A DNA stretch of 64,000 nucleotides, from positions 62,001 to 126,000 of the forward strand of contig REDI01000010.1 in the NCBI GenBank assembly GCA_007693595.1, in the 5' to 3' direction. The position numbers and the translations under genes are program-made. Below the pieces are notes generated by a model. It did no database searches and had not been told where the DNA came from. It was given only the letters and a program-made list of their open reading frames with translations. Shown one piece after another: positions 33,063 to 41,958 of the stretch; the stretch's first letter is position 1, and each line of letters starts with the position of its first letter. Source of the stretch: Deltaproteobacteria bacterium. GTDB taxonomy: Bacteria > Myxococcota_A > UBA796 > GCA-2862545.

Positions 33063-34533
33063 GGTCCTGATCGTCGGCGGAGGGCTCGGTGGGCTGGCGG
33101 CAGCGGTGGTGCTCGCAGCGCGCGGGGTCTCGGTCGAGGTGTTCGAGGCCGCGCCGGTGGTCGGGGGCAAGGCTGGCGAGCAGGTGGTCGACGGCGTCGC
33201 GTTTGACACGGGCCCCAGCGTGCTCACCCTGCCCGAGATCCTTCGCGAGCTGCTCGCCGAGGCCGACGTCACGCTCGAGGAGGTGCTCACCTTGCGGCGT
33301 CCCGATCCGGCCTTTCGCTACACCTGGCCCGACGGCACCGAGCTTGACGTGCATCAAGCGACCGAAGCGACCGAAGCGAGCGTGCGCGCGGCCCTCGGCC
33401 CCCGTGCGGCGGGAGAGTTTTCAGCCTTCATGCGCTACAGCAAGAAGATCTGGGACGCCGCGGCCCCCCACTTCGTGCTCGCCGAGGCGCCCAGCCTTCC
33501 AGGGATCGCCTCCCTCGGTCTGGCTGGGCTGCGCGCCGCCTCGAAGATCGATCCTTTCCGCACCATGCGCCAGGCGATCCAGGCCCAGATCGATGATCCC
33601 CATCTCCGCGACATCTTTCTTCGCTTCGCGACCTACAATGGTTCCGATCCTGCGCGCGCCCCCGCCACCCTGAACTGCATCGCCCACGTCGAGATGGGGC
33701 TGGGATCGTTTGGGGTTGAAGGGGGGATGAAGCGGTTGCCCGAGGTGCTCGCTACGGTGGCAGAGCAGCGGGGCGCGCGCATCCACACCTCCGCGCTGGT
33801 CAGCGCGCTCCTGGTCGATGGCGAAGGCGTGGCCGGGGTCGAGATCGGTGGCTCGGAGCGACGGCAGGCCCGGCACGTGATCGTCAACGCCGACGTGGCC
33901 CACCTCGTCCGGGCCTTGCTCCCCGACGATGCCAAGCACGGCCTGACCGTCGGCCGCGCCCTGAGCACCTCGGGCTGGACGGCGGTGTTGCGCGTGCCTC
34001 GACGAGAACGACCGGCTCATCAAGCCCACTTTCCCGAGCGCTACGCCGCTGAGTTCACCGATCTCTTCGACCGGGAGCGCGCGCCGGAAGATCCCACCGT
34101 CTACCTATGCTGTCAAGAGGCGGCTCACGGCCGCTCCGGCTGGGAAGATCAGAGCCCGGTCTTCGTCATGGCCAACGCGCCCGCCGAGCCCGAGGCGGGG
34201 CCGCGCGATGTAGCGCAGTGGCGTGCGCTCCGCGCTCGGGTGATCGAGCGACTGGTCGGGGCGGGGCTCGTCCCCGCCGAGCCCGAGATCGTCTGGGAGC
34301 GGACCCCGGCCGGCCTGGCCGAGGCGTTCCCAGGCAGCCAGGGGGCGCTGTACGGCGCGGCATCCAACTCGATGTTCTCGGCCTTTCAGCGACCATCCAA
34401 CGCAGTCTCTCGCCTGCCAGGGCTCTACCTGGCCTCCGGGAGCGCCCACCCAGGCGGGGGCGTACCTTTGTGTCTTCAGTCAGGGCGTCTGGCTGCGGGC
34501 GCCTGTCTTCGCGCACTAAGGAAGGATGTATGA
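33055..34533 (+). CDS. crtD: CrtD-like carotenoid 3,4-desaturase (CrtI family paralogue)
   Basis: 492-residue FAD-dependent desaturase. The dinucleotide fold is LIVGGGLGGLAAAVVLAARGVSVEVFE, followed by KAGEQVVDGVAFDTGPSVLTLP. The C-terminal GLYLASGSAHPGGGVPLCLQSGRLAA matches the CrtI/CrtD signature, with GGGVP instead of the GAGMP seen in the crtI of this window. Proximity to crtC suggests 3,4-desaturation of 1-hydroxylated carotenoids. ATG at 33055 is taken because it directly precedes the FAD motif. The stop overlaps the next gene (ATGA). Confidence 0.8.
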   Translation: MAEVLIVGGGLGGLAAAVVLAARGVSVEVFEAAPVVGGKAGEQVVDGVAFDTGPSVLTLPEILRELLAEADVTLEEVLTLRRPDPAFRYTWPDGTELDVHQATEATEASVRAALGPRAAGEFSAFMRYSKKIWDAAAPHFVLAEAPSLPGIASLGLAGLRAASKIDPFRTMRQAIQAQIDDPHLRDIFLRFATYNGSDPARAPATLNCIAHVEMGLGSFGVEGGMKRLPEVLATVAEQRGARIHTSALVSALLVDGEGVAGVEIGGSERRQARHVIVNADVAHLVRALLPDDAKHGLTVGRALSTSGWTAVLRVPRRERPAHQAHFPERYAAEFTDLFDRERAPEDPTVYLCCQEAAHGRSGWEDQSPVFVMANAPAEPEAGPRDVAQWRALRARVIERLVGAGLVPAEPEIVWERTPAGLAEAFPGSQGALYGAASNSMFSAFQRPSNAVSRLPGLYLASGSAHPGGGVPLCLQSGRLAAGACLRALRKDV

Positions 34534-35261
34534 TCGGGCTGTTCCTCACTGCGCTCGCCTCGGCCACCCCGGTCTCTAGCGAGCCCCTCGCGCCCGGCCC
34601 CTACGTCATGCTGGTCGATGTGGCCTCTCGGTCCGAGATCGCCTTCGCCGGCAAGACCGAGGTCCTCACCCGCTCCCTGCTGCGGGTCGACCTACGAGCC
34701 TCGTCTGAGGGCCTCGAGGTGCACCAGGAGGTCTGCGATGTTCGGATCATCTCGGACAGCAAGGCACGCACCGAGATCCCCGAGTCGTTCATCACCTCGA
34801 TCCCCCCTCAGCGCTACACCGCGACCCTCCGCCCGATGAAGGACGGTCGCTGGCGCTTTCAGGCTGATCCCGGACCCTCGGTGGTGGGCTTTCAGCCCGA
34901 AGAAGGTCAGGAGGAGCTCCCGACTCGGCGGGGGGACTCACGGGTCACCGACCCCGATGGCGACGGCTACCCCGGCGTGACGGTGCGCCTTCATACGCCG
35001 GTGATCGGGCCGGTTCGGATCTACATCGTGCAGCGCGGTCACTCGCGCTACACGGGCGAGGTGGTCGACGGCGAGGTTCACGGTCAGGTCGAGATCGTGA
35101 CCATGGAGCAGCACACCTTGGGGGCCAGCTTCGCGCCCTTCGCCGTCAACCCCACCATCCACCCCGTCCCGGCGCAGAGCCGTTTCGTCCTTCGGCCGGC
35201 CGGCGCGGACGAGGACTGCAGCTCCCTTCGGCAAGCGTGGGATGGGAGTTTCGGGAGCTAG
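34530..35261 (+). CDS. Secreted protein of unknown function in the carotenoid operon
   Basis: 243 residues, not recognised. It starts MIGLFLTALASATPVSSEP, a short signal peptide, and continues as a predicted all-beta protein (YVMLVDVASRSEIAFAG, TVRLHTPVIGPVRIYIVQRGHSRYTGEV). A DPDGDGYPGV segment could bind calcium. The ATG overlaps the crtD stop (ATGA), so it is translationally coupled to a carotenoid desaturase. It may handle or sense carotenoids in the envelope, but nothing in the sequence establishes this. Last gene of the rightward operon; it ends four bases before the convergent glutathione peroxidase gene. Confidence 0.72.
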   Translation: MIGLFLTALASATPVSSEPLAPGPYVMLVDVASRSEIAFAGKTEVLTRSLLRVDLRASSEGLEVHQEVCDVRIISDSKARTEIPESFITSIPPQRYTATLRPMKDGRWRFQADPGPSVVGFQPEEGQEELPTRRGDSRVTDPDGDGYPGVTVRLHTPVIGPVRIYIVQRGHSRYTGEVVDGEVHGQVEIVTMEQHTLGASFAPFAVNPTIHPVPAQSRFVLRPAGADEDCSSLRQAWDGSFGS

Positions 35262-35265
35262 GCCC

Positions 35266-35823
35266 CTAGAGGAGGGCCTCGAGGGCCTCGATCACTTCGG
35301 GCGCGTCGGGCTTGACCTGCGGCGAGAAGCGATGGCGGACCACCCCCTCGCGATCGACGAGGAACTTTTCGAAGTTCCAGCCGATGTCTTGGCCGCCACC
35401 GGCCTCGCTCTGGATCAGGTACTGGTAGAGGGGGCTACGGCCCGCGCCGTTCACCTCTTGCTTGTGGAGCAGGGGAAAGTCGACCCCGTAGGTCATAGAG
35501 CAGAACTGCTGGATCTCGTCGGCAGAGCCAGGCTCCTGACCGAGGAACTGGTTGCATGGCGCCCCGAGGATCACCAGTCCTCGCTCCCCGTAGGTCTTGT
35601 GGAGCGCGACGAGCTGCTCGTACTGAGGGGTGAGCCCACACCGGCTCGCGACGTTGACGAAGAGCACCACCTTGCCCTTGTAGGCCGAGGGGTCCAGGGG
35701 CGCCCCGTCGAGCGCCTTGAGCTCGATCTCGTCGAGGGAGGCCGGTCCGGGACCCTCGGGGGGCTTGCCGTACTTGACCTTGGTGAGCACGGCGTTGGCC
35801 TTCTTCGCGATGTCTTTGAGCAT
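35266..35823 (-). CDS. Glutathione peroxidase (GPx/BsaA family thiol peroxidase)
   Basis: 185-residue thiol peroxidase that reduces hydrogen and lipid peroxides. The peroxidatic Cys is in VNVASRCGLTPQY, a second Cys in LGAPCNQFLGQEPG, and the catalytic Trp/Asn in WNFEKFLVDR. The non-seleno Cys form probably uses thioredoxin. ATG at 35823 has GGAGG upstream. An N-terminal helix of about 35 residues (LKDIAKKANAVLTKVKYG) precedes the domain. It converges on the carotenoid operon, consistent with a photo-oxidative defence neighbourhood. Confidence 0.9.
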   Translation of the reverse strand: MLKDIAKKANAVLTKVKYGKPPEGPGPASLDEIELKALDGAPLDPSAYKGKVVLFVNVASRCGLTPQYEQLVALHKTYGERGLVILGAPCNQFLGQEPGSADEIQQFCSMTYGVDFPLLHKQEVNGAGRSPLYQYLIQSEAGGGQDIGWNFEKFLVDREGVVRHRFSPQVKPDAPEVIEALEALL

Positions 35824-35927
35824 GGGACCTCCAGCAGGATACGAGGTCTTCACACGGGATCCGGTCTCGCGCTAGCACGGACGCGCCAGAGATCAGGGAC
35901 CGACGACGTCGCCTCGCCCCAGAGCGA

Positions 35928-36782
35928 TCAGTCCGAGTCGTCGGCGCAGATCTCGGCCTTCTCTCGGTCAGATTCGACGAAGCGTCGGCTGGTGGTTGCG
36001 ATGAATGCGGCGTTGCTGCTGTGAACGCCCGATACGCGCAGGTCGCGCCAGACCGAGAAGACGTGCACGGTCTGGCCTGGCGCGATCTCGTAGAAGAGGT
36101 CGAGGTGGTAGTCTTGACGGAAGTAGCCGCCCCCCCTCGTGAAGACGCCGGGCTCGGCGAGGTGGGCACGACCGAGCCCGAGCTTGGTCCCATCGGGTAG
36201 GTCGACCCAGCGGATCTGACCATGAATGGTGGCGTCGTAGGTGGAGCCGACCACCGAGACCGTGTAGTCGGTGCTCCAGGCTAGGTCGTCGCGCTGTCCG
36301 TTCAAGAAGGGGGCCGCATCTTGGAGGTACGTGCGCTCGTAAAAGTCGTAGCCTCCGTGGATCTCGTCTTGATCCAGGCGGACGTGCACCGCCACGGTGT
36401 CTTCGACCGTGCACGGGATCACGGAGGCGATCAGCATGCCTTGTTGATCCGCGAGCACGACGTAGGTGCCGTCCTCGATGAGGGCCTCGTCGATCGCGTC
36501 GCGCTCCTCTTCGGGGAGCGTCTCGAGGGCGGTGCGCCCCACTGCGGCGACGGCTTCGGCGTTGAGCGGGAGCAGGAGCCCTTCGAGGGGCTCATCGAGG
36601 TCGTCGAGCCCCAGCCCTTGGCGCAGGTTGAGCAGCGCCTCTTCGACCGCGCCAGCCTCGCCGTCGGGCTGGTGCTGGTAGAGCCAAGCGGCGGCGCCAT
36701 CGGCGTCTTCGGGGATGTCGTCGAGTCGTCGGCAGGCGCTCATGACGAGGAGCAGGCAGGTGGCGGTCGAGGCGAGGCGCAT
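35928..36782 (-). CDS. Lipoprotein of unknown function
   Basis: 284-residue predicted lipoprotein with signal MRLASTATCLLLVMSAC, lipid Cys at 17. Residues 20-110 are helical and acidic (EEALLNLRQGLGLDDLDEPLEGLLLP); residues 110-270 look beta-rich, with CTVEDTVAVHVRL and YHLDLFYEIAPGQTVHVFSVWRDLRV. No motif assigns a function. It ends CADDSD. It lies 63 bases downstream of the PPK2 gene on the same strand. Confidence 0.72.
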   Translation of the reverse strand: MRLASTATCLLLVMSACRRLDDIPEDADGAAAWLYQHQPDGEAGAVEEALLNLRQGLGLDDLDEPLEGLLLPLNAEAVAAVGRTALETLPEEERDAIDEALIEDGTYVVLADQQGMLIASVIPCTVEDTVAVHVRLDQDEIHGGYDFYERTYLQDAAPFLNGQRDDLAWSTDYTVSVVGSTYDATIHGQIRWVDLPDGTKLGLGRAHLAEPGVFTRGGGYFRQDYHLDLFYEIAPGQTVHVFSVWRDLRVSGVHSSNAAFIATTSRRFVESDREKAEICADDSD

Positions 36783-36845
36783 GAACTCTCTCCGGGGTCG
36801 GCCCCTTGTTGTAGCCTTGGAGTGCGCCGTTGGCGACCAGCGGTG

Positions 36846-37697
36846 TCAGCCCCCAGCCTGAGGTGGGGGGCCGTAGAGGTCGGGCACGAAGGTCTGCTCG
36901 TCTTTGGGGGGGCGCACGTAGCCGGTCTCGGGGGCGCGGGGGGGAAGCTCGATGGGGCCGGGCACCAGATCGGCGTAGTCGAACTGCGAGAGCAGGTGGT
37001 TCATGAAGTTCAGTCGGGCCCGTTTCTTGTCGTCGGAAGGCACGACATACCAGGGCGCGAGCTTGGTGTCGGTGTACTCGAACATGGTGTCTTTGGCCTT
37101 GGAGTAGTCCACCCAGCGTGCGCGCGACTCCAGGTCCATAGGGCTGATCTTCCAGCGCTTGGTCGTGTTCTGGATCCGGGACTGGAAGCGACGTTCCTGC
37201 TCTTTGGCGCTGACGGAGAACCAGTATTTGAGCAGGACGATGCCGTCGCGGATCAGCAGGTTCTCGAAGCGGGGGCAGGCGCGGAGGAAGTTCTCGTACT
37301 CTTCGTCGGTGCAGAAGCCCATGACACGCTCGACGCCCGCTCGATTGTACCAGCTCCGGTCGAACATGGCGATCTCGCCAGCGGCGGGCAGGTGCGTGAC
37401 GTAGCGCTGAAAGTACCACTGGGACCGCTCGCGCTCGGTCGGCTTGGCCAGGGCGACGATGTGGGCGTAGCGAGGGTTCAGGACTTCGGCGACGCGCTTG
37501 ATCGTACCGCCCTTGCCTGCGGCATCACGCCCCTCGAAGACGATCACCACGCGCTTGTCGTGGTGGCGGATCCAGTATTGCAGCTTGACCAGCTCCGCTT
37601 GGAGTCGGGTCAACTCGCGGTTGTAATAGGCGGACTTCAGCTTGCCGCGCTTGTTGTACTGCGGGGGTTCGAGCGGTTCGAGCACGCGGGCCTCCAA
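36846..37697 (-). CDS. ppk2: Polyphosphate kinase 2
   Basis: 283-residue PPK2 family enzyme that transfers phosphate between polyphosphate and nucleoside di- or monophosphates. Walker A is in FEGRDAAGKGG (54-64), Walker B in MFDRSWYNRAGVERVMG (111-127), and the lid module includes RFQSRIQNTTKRWKISPMDLESRARW. Size and the single domain place it among short PPK2 proteins (class I-like); nucleotide preference cannot be fixed by eye. It is flanked upstream by the photolyase operon. Confidence 0.93.
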   Translation of the reverse strand: MEARVLEPLEPPQYNKRGKLKSAYYNRELTRLQAELVKLQYWIRHHDKRVVIVFEGRDAAGKGGTIKRVAEVLNPRYAHIVALAKPTERERSQWYFQRYVTHLPAAGEIAMFDRSWYNRAGVERVMGFCTDEEYENFLRACPRFENLLIRDGIVLLKYWFSVSAKEQERRFQSRIQNTTKRWKISPMDLESRARWVDYSKAKDTMFEYTDTKLAPWYVVPSDDKKRARLNFMNHLLSQFDYADLVPGPIELPPRAPETGYVRPPKDEQTFVPDLYGPPPQAGG

Positions 37698-37767
37698 GGG
37701 TCGGTCGAGGGCCTGCCAGGGTACTCCTTGGAGCGCTGGAGATGCAAGGACGCGACCAGCGGTTCGC

Positions 37768-39231
37768 TCACCTCCCCCACCGCTCCAGCCAGTCCGAGAG
37801 CCTCAGCTTGCGGCGGGTAGACTGGCTCGTCATGTAGCGGATCTTTCCGTAGATCGGTCGCTCCGGTCCCCAGGCGCGGTCGAATCGGCCCATCACCCAG
37901 CCGATCCCGGCGTAGGAGTTAGGGTCCCGGCCATCGAGGGCGTAGCGATTGTTCAGCTCCACCAGGACCTCGAAGCAGCGCTCCGGGCTGTCGGTCCACG
38001 CGAGCACGCGCTTGCCCCAGAGCATGCGCAGATAGTTGTGCATCACGCCGCTGTGGACGAGCTCTCGCTGGGCGGCGTTCCACAGGGCATCGCCCGTCTC
38101 GGCGCGGGCGAGCGTCTCGAGGTCGTACAGCGCCTCGCGGGGATCGTCTCGGTGCTCGTCGAGGGTCGCGCGGGCCCAGGCGGGTAGGCCGCGGTAGTGC
38201 TCAAAGTTCCTTCCTTCAAGAAAGGCAGCCTGGTGCGCTAGCTCTCGCCAGGTGATCACCTCTTCGAGGAAGGCCTCGGCTCCCTCGTTCAGTCCCCAGG
38301 CCCCCGCTTGTTTCGCGAAGCGATCGGGATCCATCTGGTCGGGATGCCAGCCCTCGTGTTCGAGGATGGCGTGGACCACTCGAGCTCCGCCGATGTGGCC
38401 GAAGTGGAGCCAGGGTGAGAGCCCACTGGAGGCCGCTTCGTCGGGGTGGTTGCGGTCGACGTAGCTCCCCAGCCGCCGCAGGAAGCCCTGGAGCCGTTCC
38501 TCGGCCTCGGAGGGGCCCCCGGGACGATCCGGGACGGGGGCGATGCGGTGATCGATGGGGAGCGCGTCGAGGCCCGCTGGGGCGAGCAGGGCCTGGAGAT
38601 CAGCGGGGGGCCAGCGGTCGAGGATGGGGTCGGGGACGTCGGCCGGCGCTTGGGGGGCGAGGGCCAAGGGCTGGGCGTGGGGTGCGCTGGGGGGGGCGCT
38701 CGCGAAGGTCTTGTGCACAAAGCGGCGGAAGTCGACCGCGCGCTTGTAGCCCTTATCCGCCAACCGTAGCGGGAGAACCCCACAGCCGTCGACCGCCTCG
38801 ATTCGGGTCTGGAGGCGGGCGGTGGCTCGGGCGAGCAGGGCGGGCCAGCGATAGCCAGGGTGCTCGTCGGCGACCACCAGGCAGGCGTGCTCGGCCAGGG
38901 CGGCGAGCAGGCCTCGACCCGCCCGCTCGGTGGGCTCGACATAAGGCAGGTAGGTGACTCCCGCCTCGCGGAAGGTCCGTTGGTTGTCGGCCATCCCCTG
39001 TAGGACGAAGGCATGGAAGCGGTCGCAGGCCCAGCGGTAGGAACAGTCGAGCGGCTCGAAGACCAGGAGTGGACGCTCGAGCTCGCGGGCCCGCGCGACC
39101 GCGTGCTGGAGGGCGTGGTTCCAGGTGGGGCGCCGCTGAGCGGTCATCCAGTAGAGCACGTAGCGCCCGCCGGCTCTTACCGCGCGGTCGGAGGGCACGG
39201 TGAGGCGTAGGGGATCGAGGTCAAGGTTCAC
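37768..39231 (-). CDS. phr: Class II CPD photolyase
   Basis: 487-residue flavoprotein that repairs cyclobutane pyrimidine dimers using blue light. The N-terminal Rossmann part has YVLYWMTAQRRPTWNHALQHA, diagnostic of class II. The FAD-binding C-terminal half contains WGLNEGAEAFLEEVITWRELAHQ, HSGVMHNYLRMLWGKRVL and NRYALDGRDPNSYAGIGWVMGRFDRAWGPE, with MTSQSTRRK at the end. GTG at 39231 has GGAG seven bases upstream and overlaps the preceding gene by 11 bases. It fits the light-stress theme set by the carotenoid cluster, but I see no CarH repeats upstream of its operon. Confidence 0.92.
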   Translation of the reverse strand: MNLDLDPLRLTVPSDRAVRAGGRYVLYWMTAQRRPTWNHALQHAVARARELERPLLVFEPLDCSYRWACDRFHAFVLQGMADNQRTFREAGVTYLPYVEPTERAGRGLLAALAEHACLVVADEHPGYRWPALLARATARLQTRIEAVDGCGVLPLRLADKGYKRAVDFRRFVHKTFASAPPSAPHAQPLALAPQAPADVPDPILDRWPPADLQALLAPAGLDALPIDHRIAPVPDRPGGPSEAEERLQGFLRRLGSYVDRNHPDEAASSGLSPWLHFGHIGGARVVHAILEHEGWHPDQMDPDRFAKQAGAWGLNEGAEAFLEEVITWRELAHQAAFLEGRNFEHYRGLPAWARATLDEHRDDPREALYDLETLARAETGDALWNAAQRELVHSGVMHNYLRMLWGKRVLAWTDSPERCFEVLVELNNRYALDGRDPNSYAGIGWVMGRFDRAWGPERPIYGKIRYMTSQSTRRKLRLSDWLERWGR

Positions 39232-39784
39232 GCTTGTCTCCGGGCAGGGGGAGCCCCAGGTGCACGCTGCCCTGGGCGTAGAGCGCGCCCGCACCGCCAT
39301 CTCCCGACCAGACCCAGCCTGCGCCACCTTGGGCGCTGAGGTGTACGCGTCCGATCCGGCCGCCGAGGAAGGGCTCGACCACGACCGGCCAGCGGGACTG
39401 GGAGCGCTGGAGGTCGACCGCCACGGGAAGCGCGAGCTGGACCCCGCCGTCGATCGCGCCGCGGCGCTCCAGGCGGGCCCAGGGGCTCACCGACAGGCCG
39501 AACGGGAGCGCGGGCCCGAACAGCCCCCCGACCGCCAGGCCGTAGCCGACCCGCCACCCCTCGTCGGGCCCGTGGTGGTGAGAGAGGGCTGCGCCGAGCT
39601 CGGCGGTGCCCGCGGGCCACCGGAGTCCTGCACCCAGCGCGACCACCGGCGCGCCTTCGCGGGCGGGGAGGCGCACTGCGGCGCCCACGGTCGGAGCCCC
39701 CAGGCTCACCACCAGATCCCCGTCCACCGGGGCGCGAAGCGCGACGGGATCGGCGATCGAGAGCTGCGCGAAGAGGAGGATCAT
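39221..39784 (-). CDS. Predicted secreted beta-rich (outer-membrane-like) protein
   Basis: 187 residues, family not recognised. It begins MILLFAQLSIA, a short possible signal peptide, and then alternates short hydrophobic strands rich in Gly, Val and Leu with charged turns (VVSLGAPTVGAAVRLP, YGLAVGGLFGPALPFGLSVSPWARLE). This resembles a small outer-membrane barrel. ATG at 39784 overlaps the upstream hydrolase stop (ATGA), and its end overlaps the photolyase start. Confidence 0.6.
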   Translation of the reverse strand: MILLFAQLSIADPVALRAPVDGDLVVSLGAPTVGAAVRLPAREGAPVVALGAGLRWPAGTAELGAALSHHHGPDEGWRVGYGLAVGGLFGPALPFGLSVSPWARLERRGAIDGGVQLALPVAVDLQRSQSRWPVVVEPFLGGRIGRVHLSAQGGAGWVWSGDGGAGALYAQGSVHLGLPLPGDKREP

Positions 39785-40662
39785 CGAGCGACCTCGACGC
39801 CGTCGAAGTCCGCACTCGTGAAGGCCTCCCAGGCCTCGGGATCCTCGCGGAGCGCAGCGTCGAGCCAGGTGTCGAAGACCCGCATGGCGTCGAGGCGGGC
39901 CTCTTCGACGGGGCGGAGGCGGGGACCATCGCGATCGAGCTCGGCCTGGCTCACCTCATCGGCCCAGTCATAGTGGTTCAAGCCTTGAACCTCGGCGAAG
40001 AGGCGAGGGCCCACAAACCGCTCGAAGCCAGCGCGGATCCGGTCCGGGTCCGCGCGCTCGTCGGTCTCGCCCGTGATCGAGAGCATGGGGCTGTCGGGTC
40101 GCCGGTCGGGTCGCACGGTGCCTGTGGGGTAGGCCGCGATGATCCCGAGCGTAGAGAAGTCCTCTGGGTCGGCCGCCCAGGCCTCGGCGGCCGTGACCCC
40201 GCCCAGACTGTGCCCGGTGACCGCGGCAGGGCGCTCGTCGAGCAGGCCGTGGAGTGGGCCACCGTCCATCGACGCTTCACGCACGCGATGGAGGGCTTCG
40301 CGGGCGTTTCCTGGGGCAAAGAGAGCGAGGTTGGCAGGGGGAGTGGGCACGATCACGGCGAAGCCCCGGCTGGCGAGGTGCTCGGACATCCAGCGGTAGC
40401 GATCAGGCCGCACCAGTCCCCCGGACAGGAGCACGACCGCGTGGGTTGGGCCCACGATCTCGCCGTCATCGTCGAGGGGAACATGGACCTCGAGGTGGAC
40501 GCGCTCCGTCACCCGCGCCGGCGCCCGCCACGAGGTTCGCCCGACCCCGAAAGGTCCCGGCTGCCCCGCGATGAGCGGGGTCGAATCGTTCGCTGGCCGC
40601 ACTTGGGTGAGCGGGGCGGGCTCGGCACAGCCGAGGAGCAGGACCAGGAGAATCGAGCGCAT
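39781..40662 (-). CDS. Alpha/beta-hydrolase lipoprotein (PAF-acetylhydrolase-like)
   Basis: 293-residue predicted lipoprotein, signal MRSILLVLLLGCAEP with lipid Cys at about 12. The hydrolase fold has nucleophile Ser in TGHSLGGVTAAEA, an acid in TGETDERAD and a His in GLNHYDWADE. HAVVLLSGGLVRPDRYRWMSEHLASRGFAVIVPTPP resembles the dienelactone-hydrolase / platelet-activating-factor-acetylhydrolase group. The substrate is not predictable. It is first in a three-gene operon with the small barrel-like protein (ATGA overlap) and photolyase. Confidence 0.78.
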   Translation of the reverse strand: MRSILLVLLLGCAEPAPLTQVRPANDSTPLIAGQPGPFGVGRTSWRAPARVTERVHLEVHVPLDDDGEIVGPTHAVVLLSGGLVRPDRYRWMSEHLASRGFAVIVPTPPANLALFAPGNAREALHRVREASMDGGPLHGLLDERPAAVTGHSLGGVTAAEAWAADPEDFSTLGIIAAYPTGTVRPDRRPDSPMLSITGETDERADPDRIRAGFERFVGPRLFAEVQGLNHYDWADEVSQAELDRDGPRLRPVEEARLDAMRVFDTWLDAALREDPEAWEAFTSADFDGVEVAR

Positions 40663-40826
40663 ACGGTCGCGTATCGTCGGGATCTCGGGCTCGCCCGTCG
40701 GGCTGGTGCGACGGTGATGTAGCGGACCGGCTAGACTCTTTGGGAGGGCTACGCATCCCGAGGGGTCTCGGGTTACGCCCGCGGTCCTACCGTCTCACCG
40801 CCCGAGGAGACGCCATCGATACCCTC

Positions 40827-41927
40827 GTGCCCATCGTCTGCCTGGTGATCGGAGCGTCGCTCCCACTCGCCCTGATCGGCATGGTCTTCGCCCGAGGACT
40901 CCGCCAGCTCAACGCGGCCGGGGCCTACCGCGAGGTGGCCCACGCCCTCGGTCTCGAGGTCGACACCCGCGGGGTGTCGATCCACGGGGTGCTCGCGGCT
41001 CGCCCGCTGTGGGTGGGCGAGGTCATGGTCGGACACGGTCCGGCCCGCCGCACCGAGGTTCACGGGGTGATCGGCCTTCGCCGCGCCCTCGGCCTGGGCC
41101 TCGATATCCAGCGTCGCCGGCGAGGGCGCCGGTCGGCCGGCCTGCCCTTGGGTCACCCTGAGCTCGATCGGCGCCTCATCGCCGAGGCCTCTTGGGCCGA
41201 AGGCCTCCAGCGCCTCCTCGACGCGGGCGCTCGGGCGCCGCTGGTCCGCTTGATGAACCACTGCCCCGACGTGCAGATCGTCGACGATCAGGTCCGCCTC
41301 CTCCTGCGCCGTGCGCCCAGCCGGCCCGCGGATCTGGCGGCCGTGGTCGAGCACCTCGAGCTCGTCGCGGAAGCCCTCGAAGGGGCCCGCGAGGCTGTGC
41401 TCCCCCCCGCCGAGCTCGAGGCCTGGGTCGAGCCGTGGTCCGAGCTGGCCACCACCCTCGATTTAGGCTTTGTGCCCAACCTTCCCTCGCTCCGCGGTCG
41501 ACTCGGCGACAACCTGGTCGAGGTCAGCCCGGAGCTCACCGATCGAGGCTACCGTGCGCGCGTCATCGTGCTCTTCGATCCCGAAGAGACGACCGGCCTT
41601 CTCATCGAGCCCCAGAAGGCTCCCGACGGCTACCAGTTCGTCGGTCAGGACATCCAAGTCGAAGACCCGCCCTTCGATGACGCCTTCGTGATCAAGGGCT
41701 TCGATCCCGAAGAGGTCCGGGGTCGCCTCACCGACGAGGTGCGCCGGGGACTGCTCGAGCTCCGCGGGCACGGCTTTCTTCGCCTCACGGATACCCACCT
41801 GCGGCTCTCAGGGGTGTCCGGTGAGGTCGAGGTGCTCGATGACGTGCTTCAGACGGTCCGTCGAGTCGCAGACGCGGTGGCCCCACCCCCCGCCTCGGCG
41901 CCCCGATGGATCGAGCAGCGATCCTGA
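40827..41927 (+). CDS. Membrane-anchored protein of unknown function
   Basis: 366 residues, not recognised. An N-terminal hydrophobic helix (PIVCLVIGASLPLALIGMVFA) anchors a large soluble part. That part has beta-rich ends and a central helical region (AAVVEHLELVAEALEGAREAVL), plus acidic segments such as VEDPPFDDAFVIKGFDPEEVRGRL. The start is uncertain: GTG at 40827 is chosen as directly preceding the helix, but no ribosome site is well placed; the frame is open from a TTG at 40740. Divergent from the hydrolase operon and convergent with the NYN gene. Confidence 0.65.
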   Translation: MPIVCLVIGASLPLALIGMVFARGLRQLNAAGAYREVAHALGLEVDTRGVSIHGVLAARPLWVGEVMVGHGPARRTEVHGVIGLRRALGLGLDIQRRRRGRRSAGLPLGHPELDRRLIAEASWAEGLQRLLDAGARAPLVRLMNHCPDVQIVDDQVRLLLRRAPSRPADLAAVVEHLELVAEALEGAREAVLPPAELEAWVEPWSELATTLDLGFVPNLPSLRGRLGDNLVEVSPELTDRGYRARVIVLFDPEETTGLLIEPQKAPDGYQFVGQDIQVEDPPFDDAFVIKGFDPEEVRGRLTDEVRRGLLELRGHGFLRLTDTHLRLSGVSGEVEVLDDVLQTVRRVADAVAPPPASAPRWIEQRS

Positions 41928-41958
41928 GCGGTGTGATCTCGCCCGCGCCGCCGCAGGG

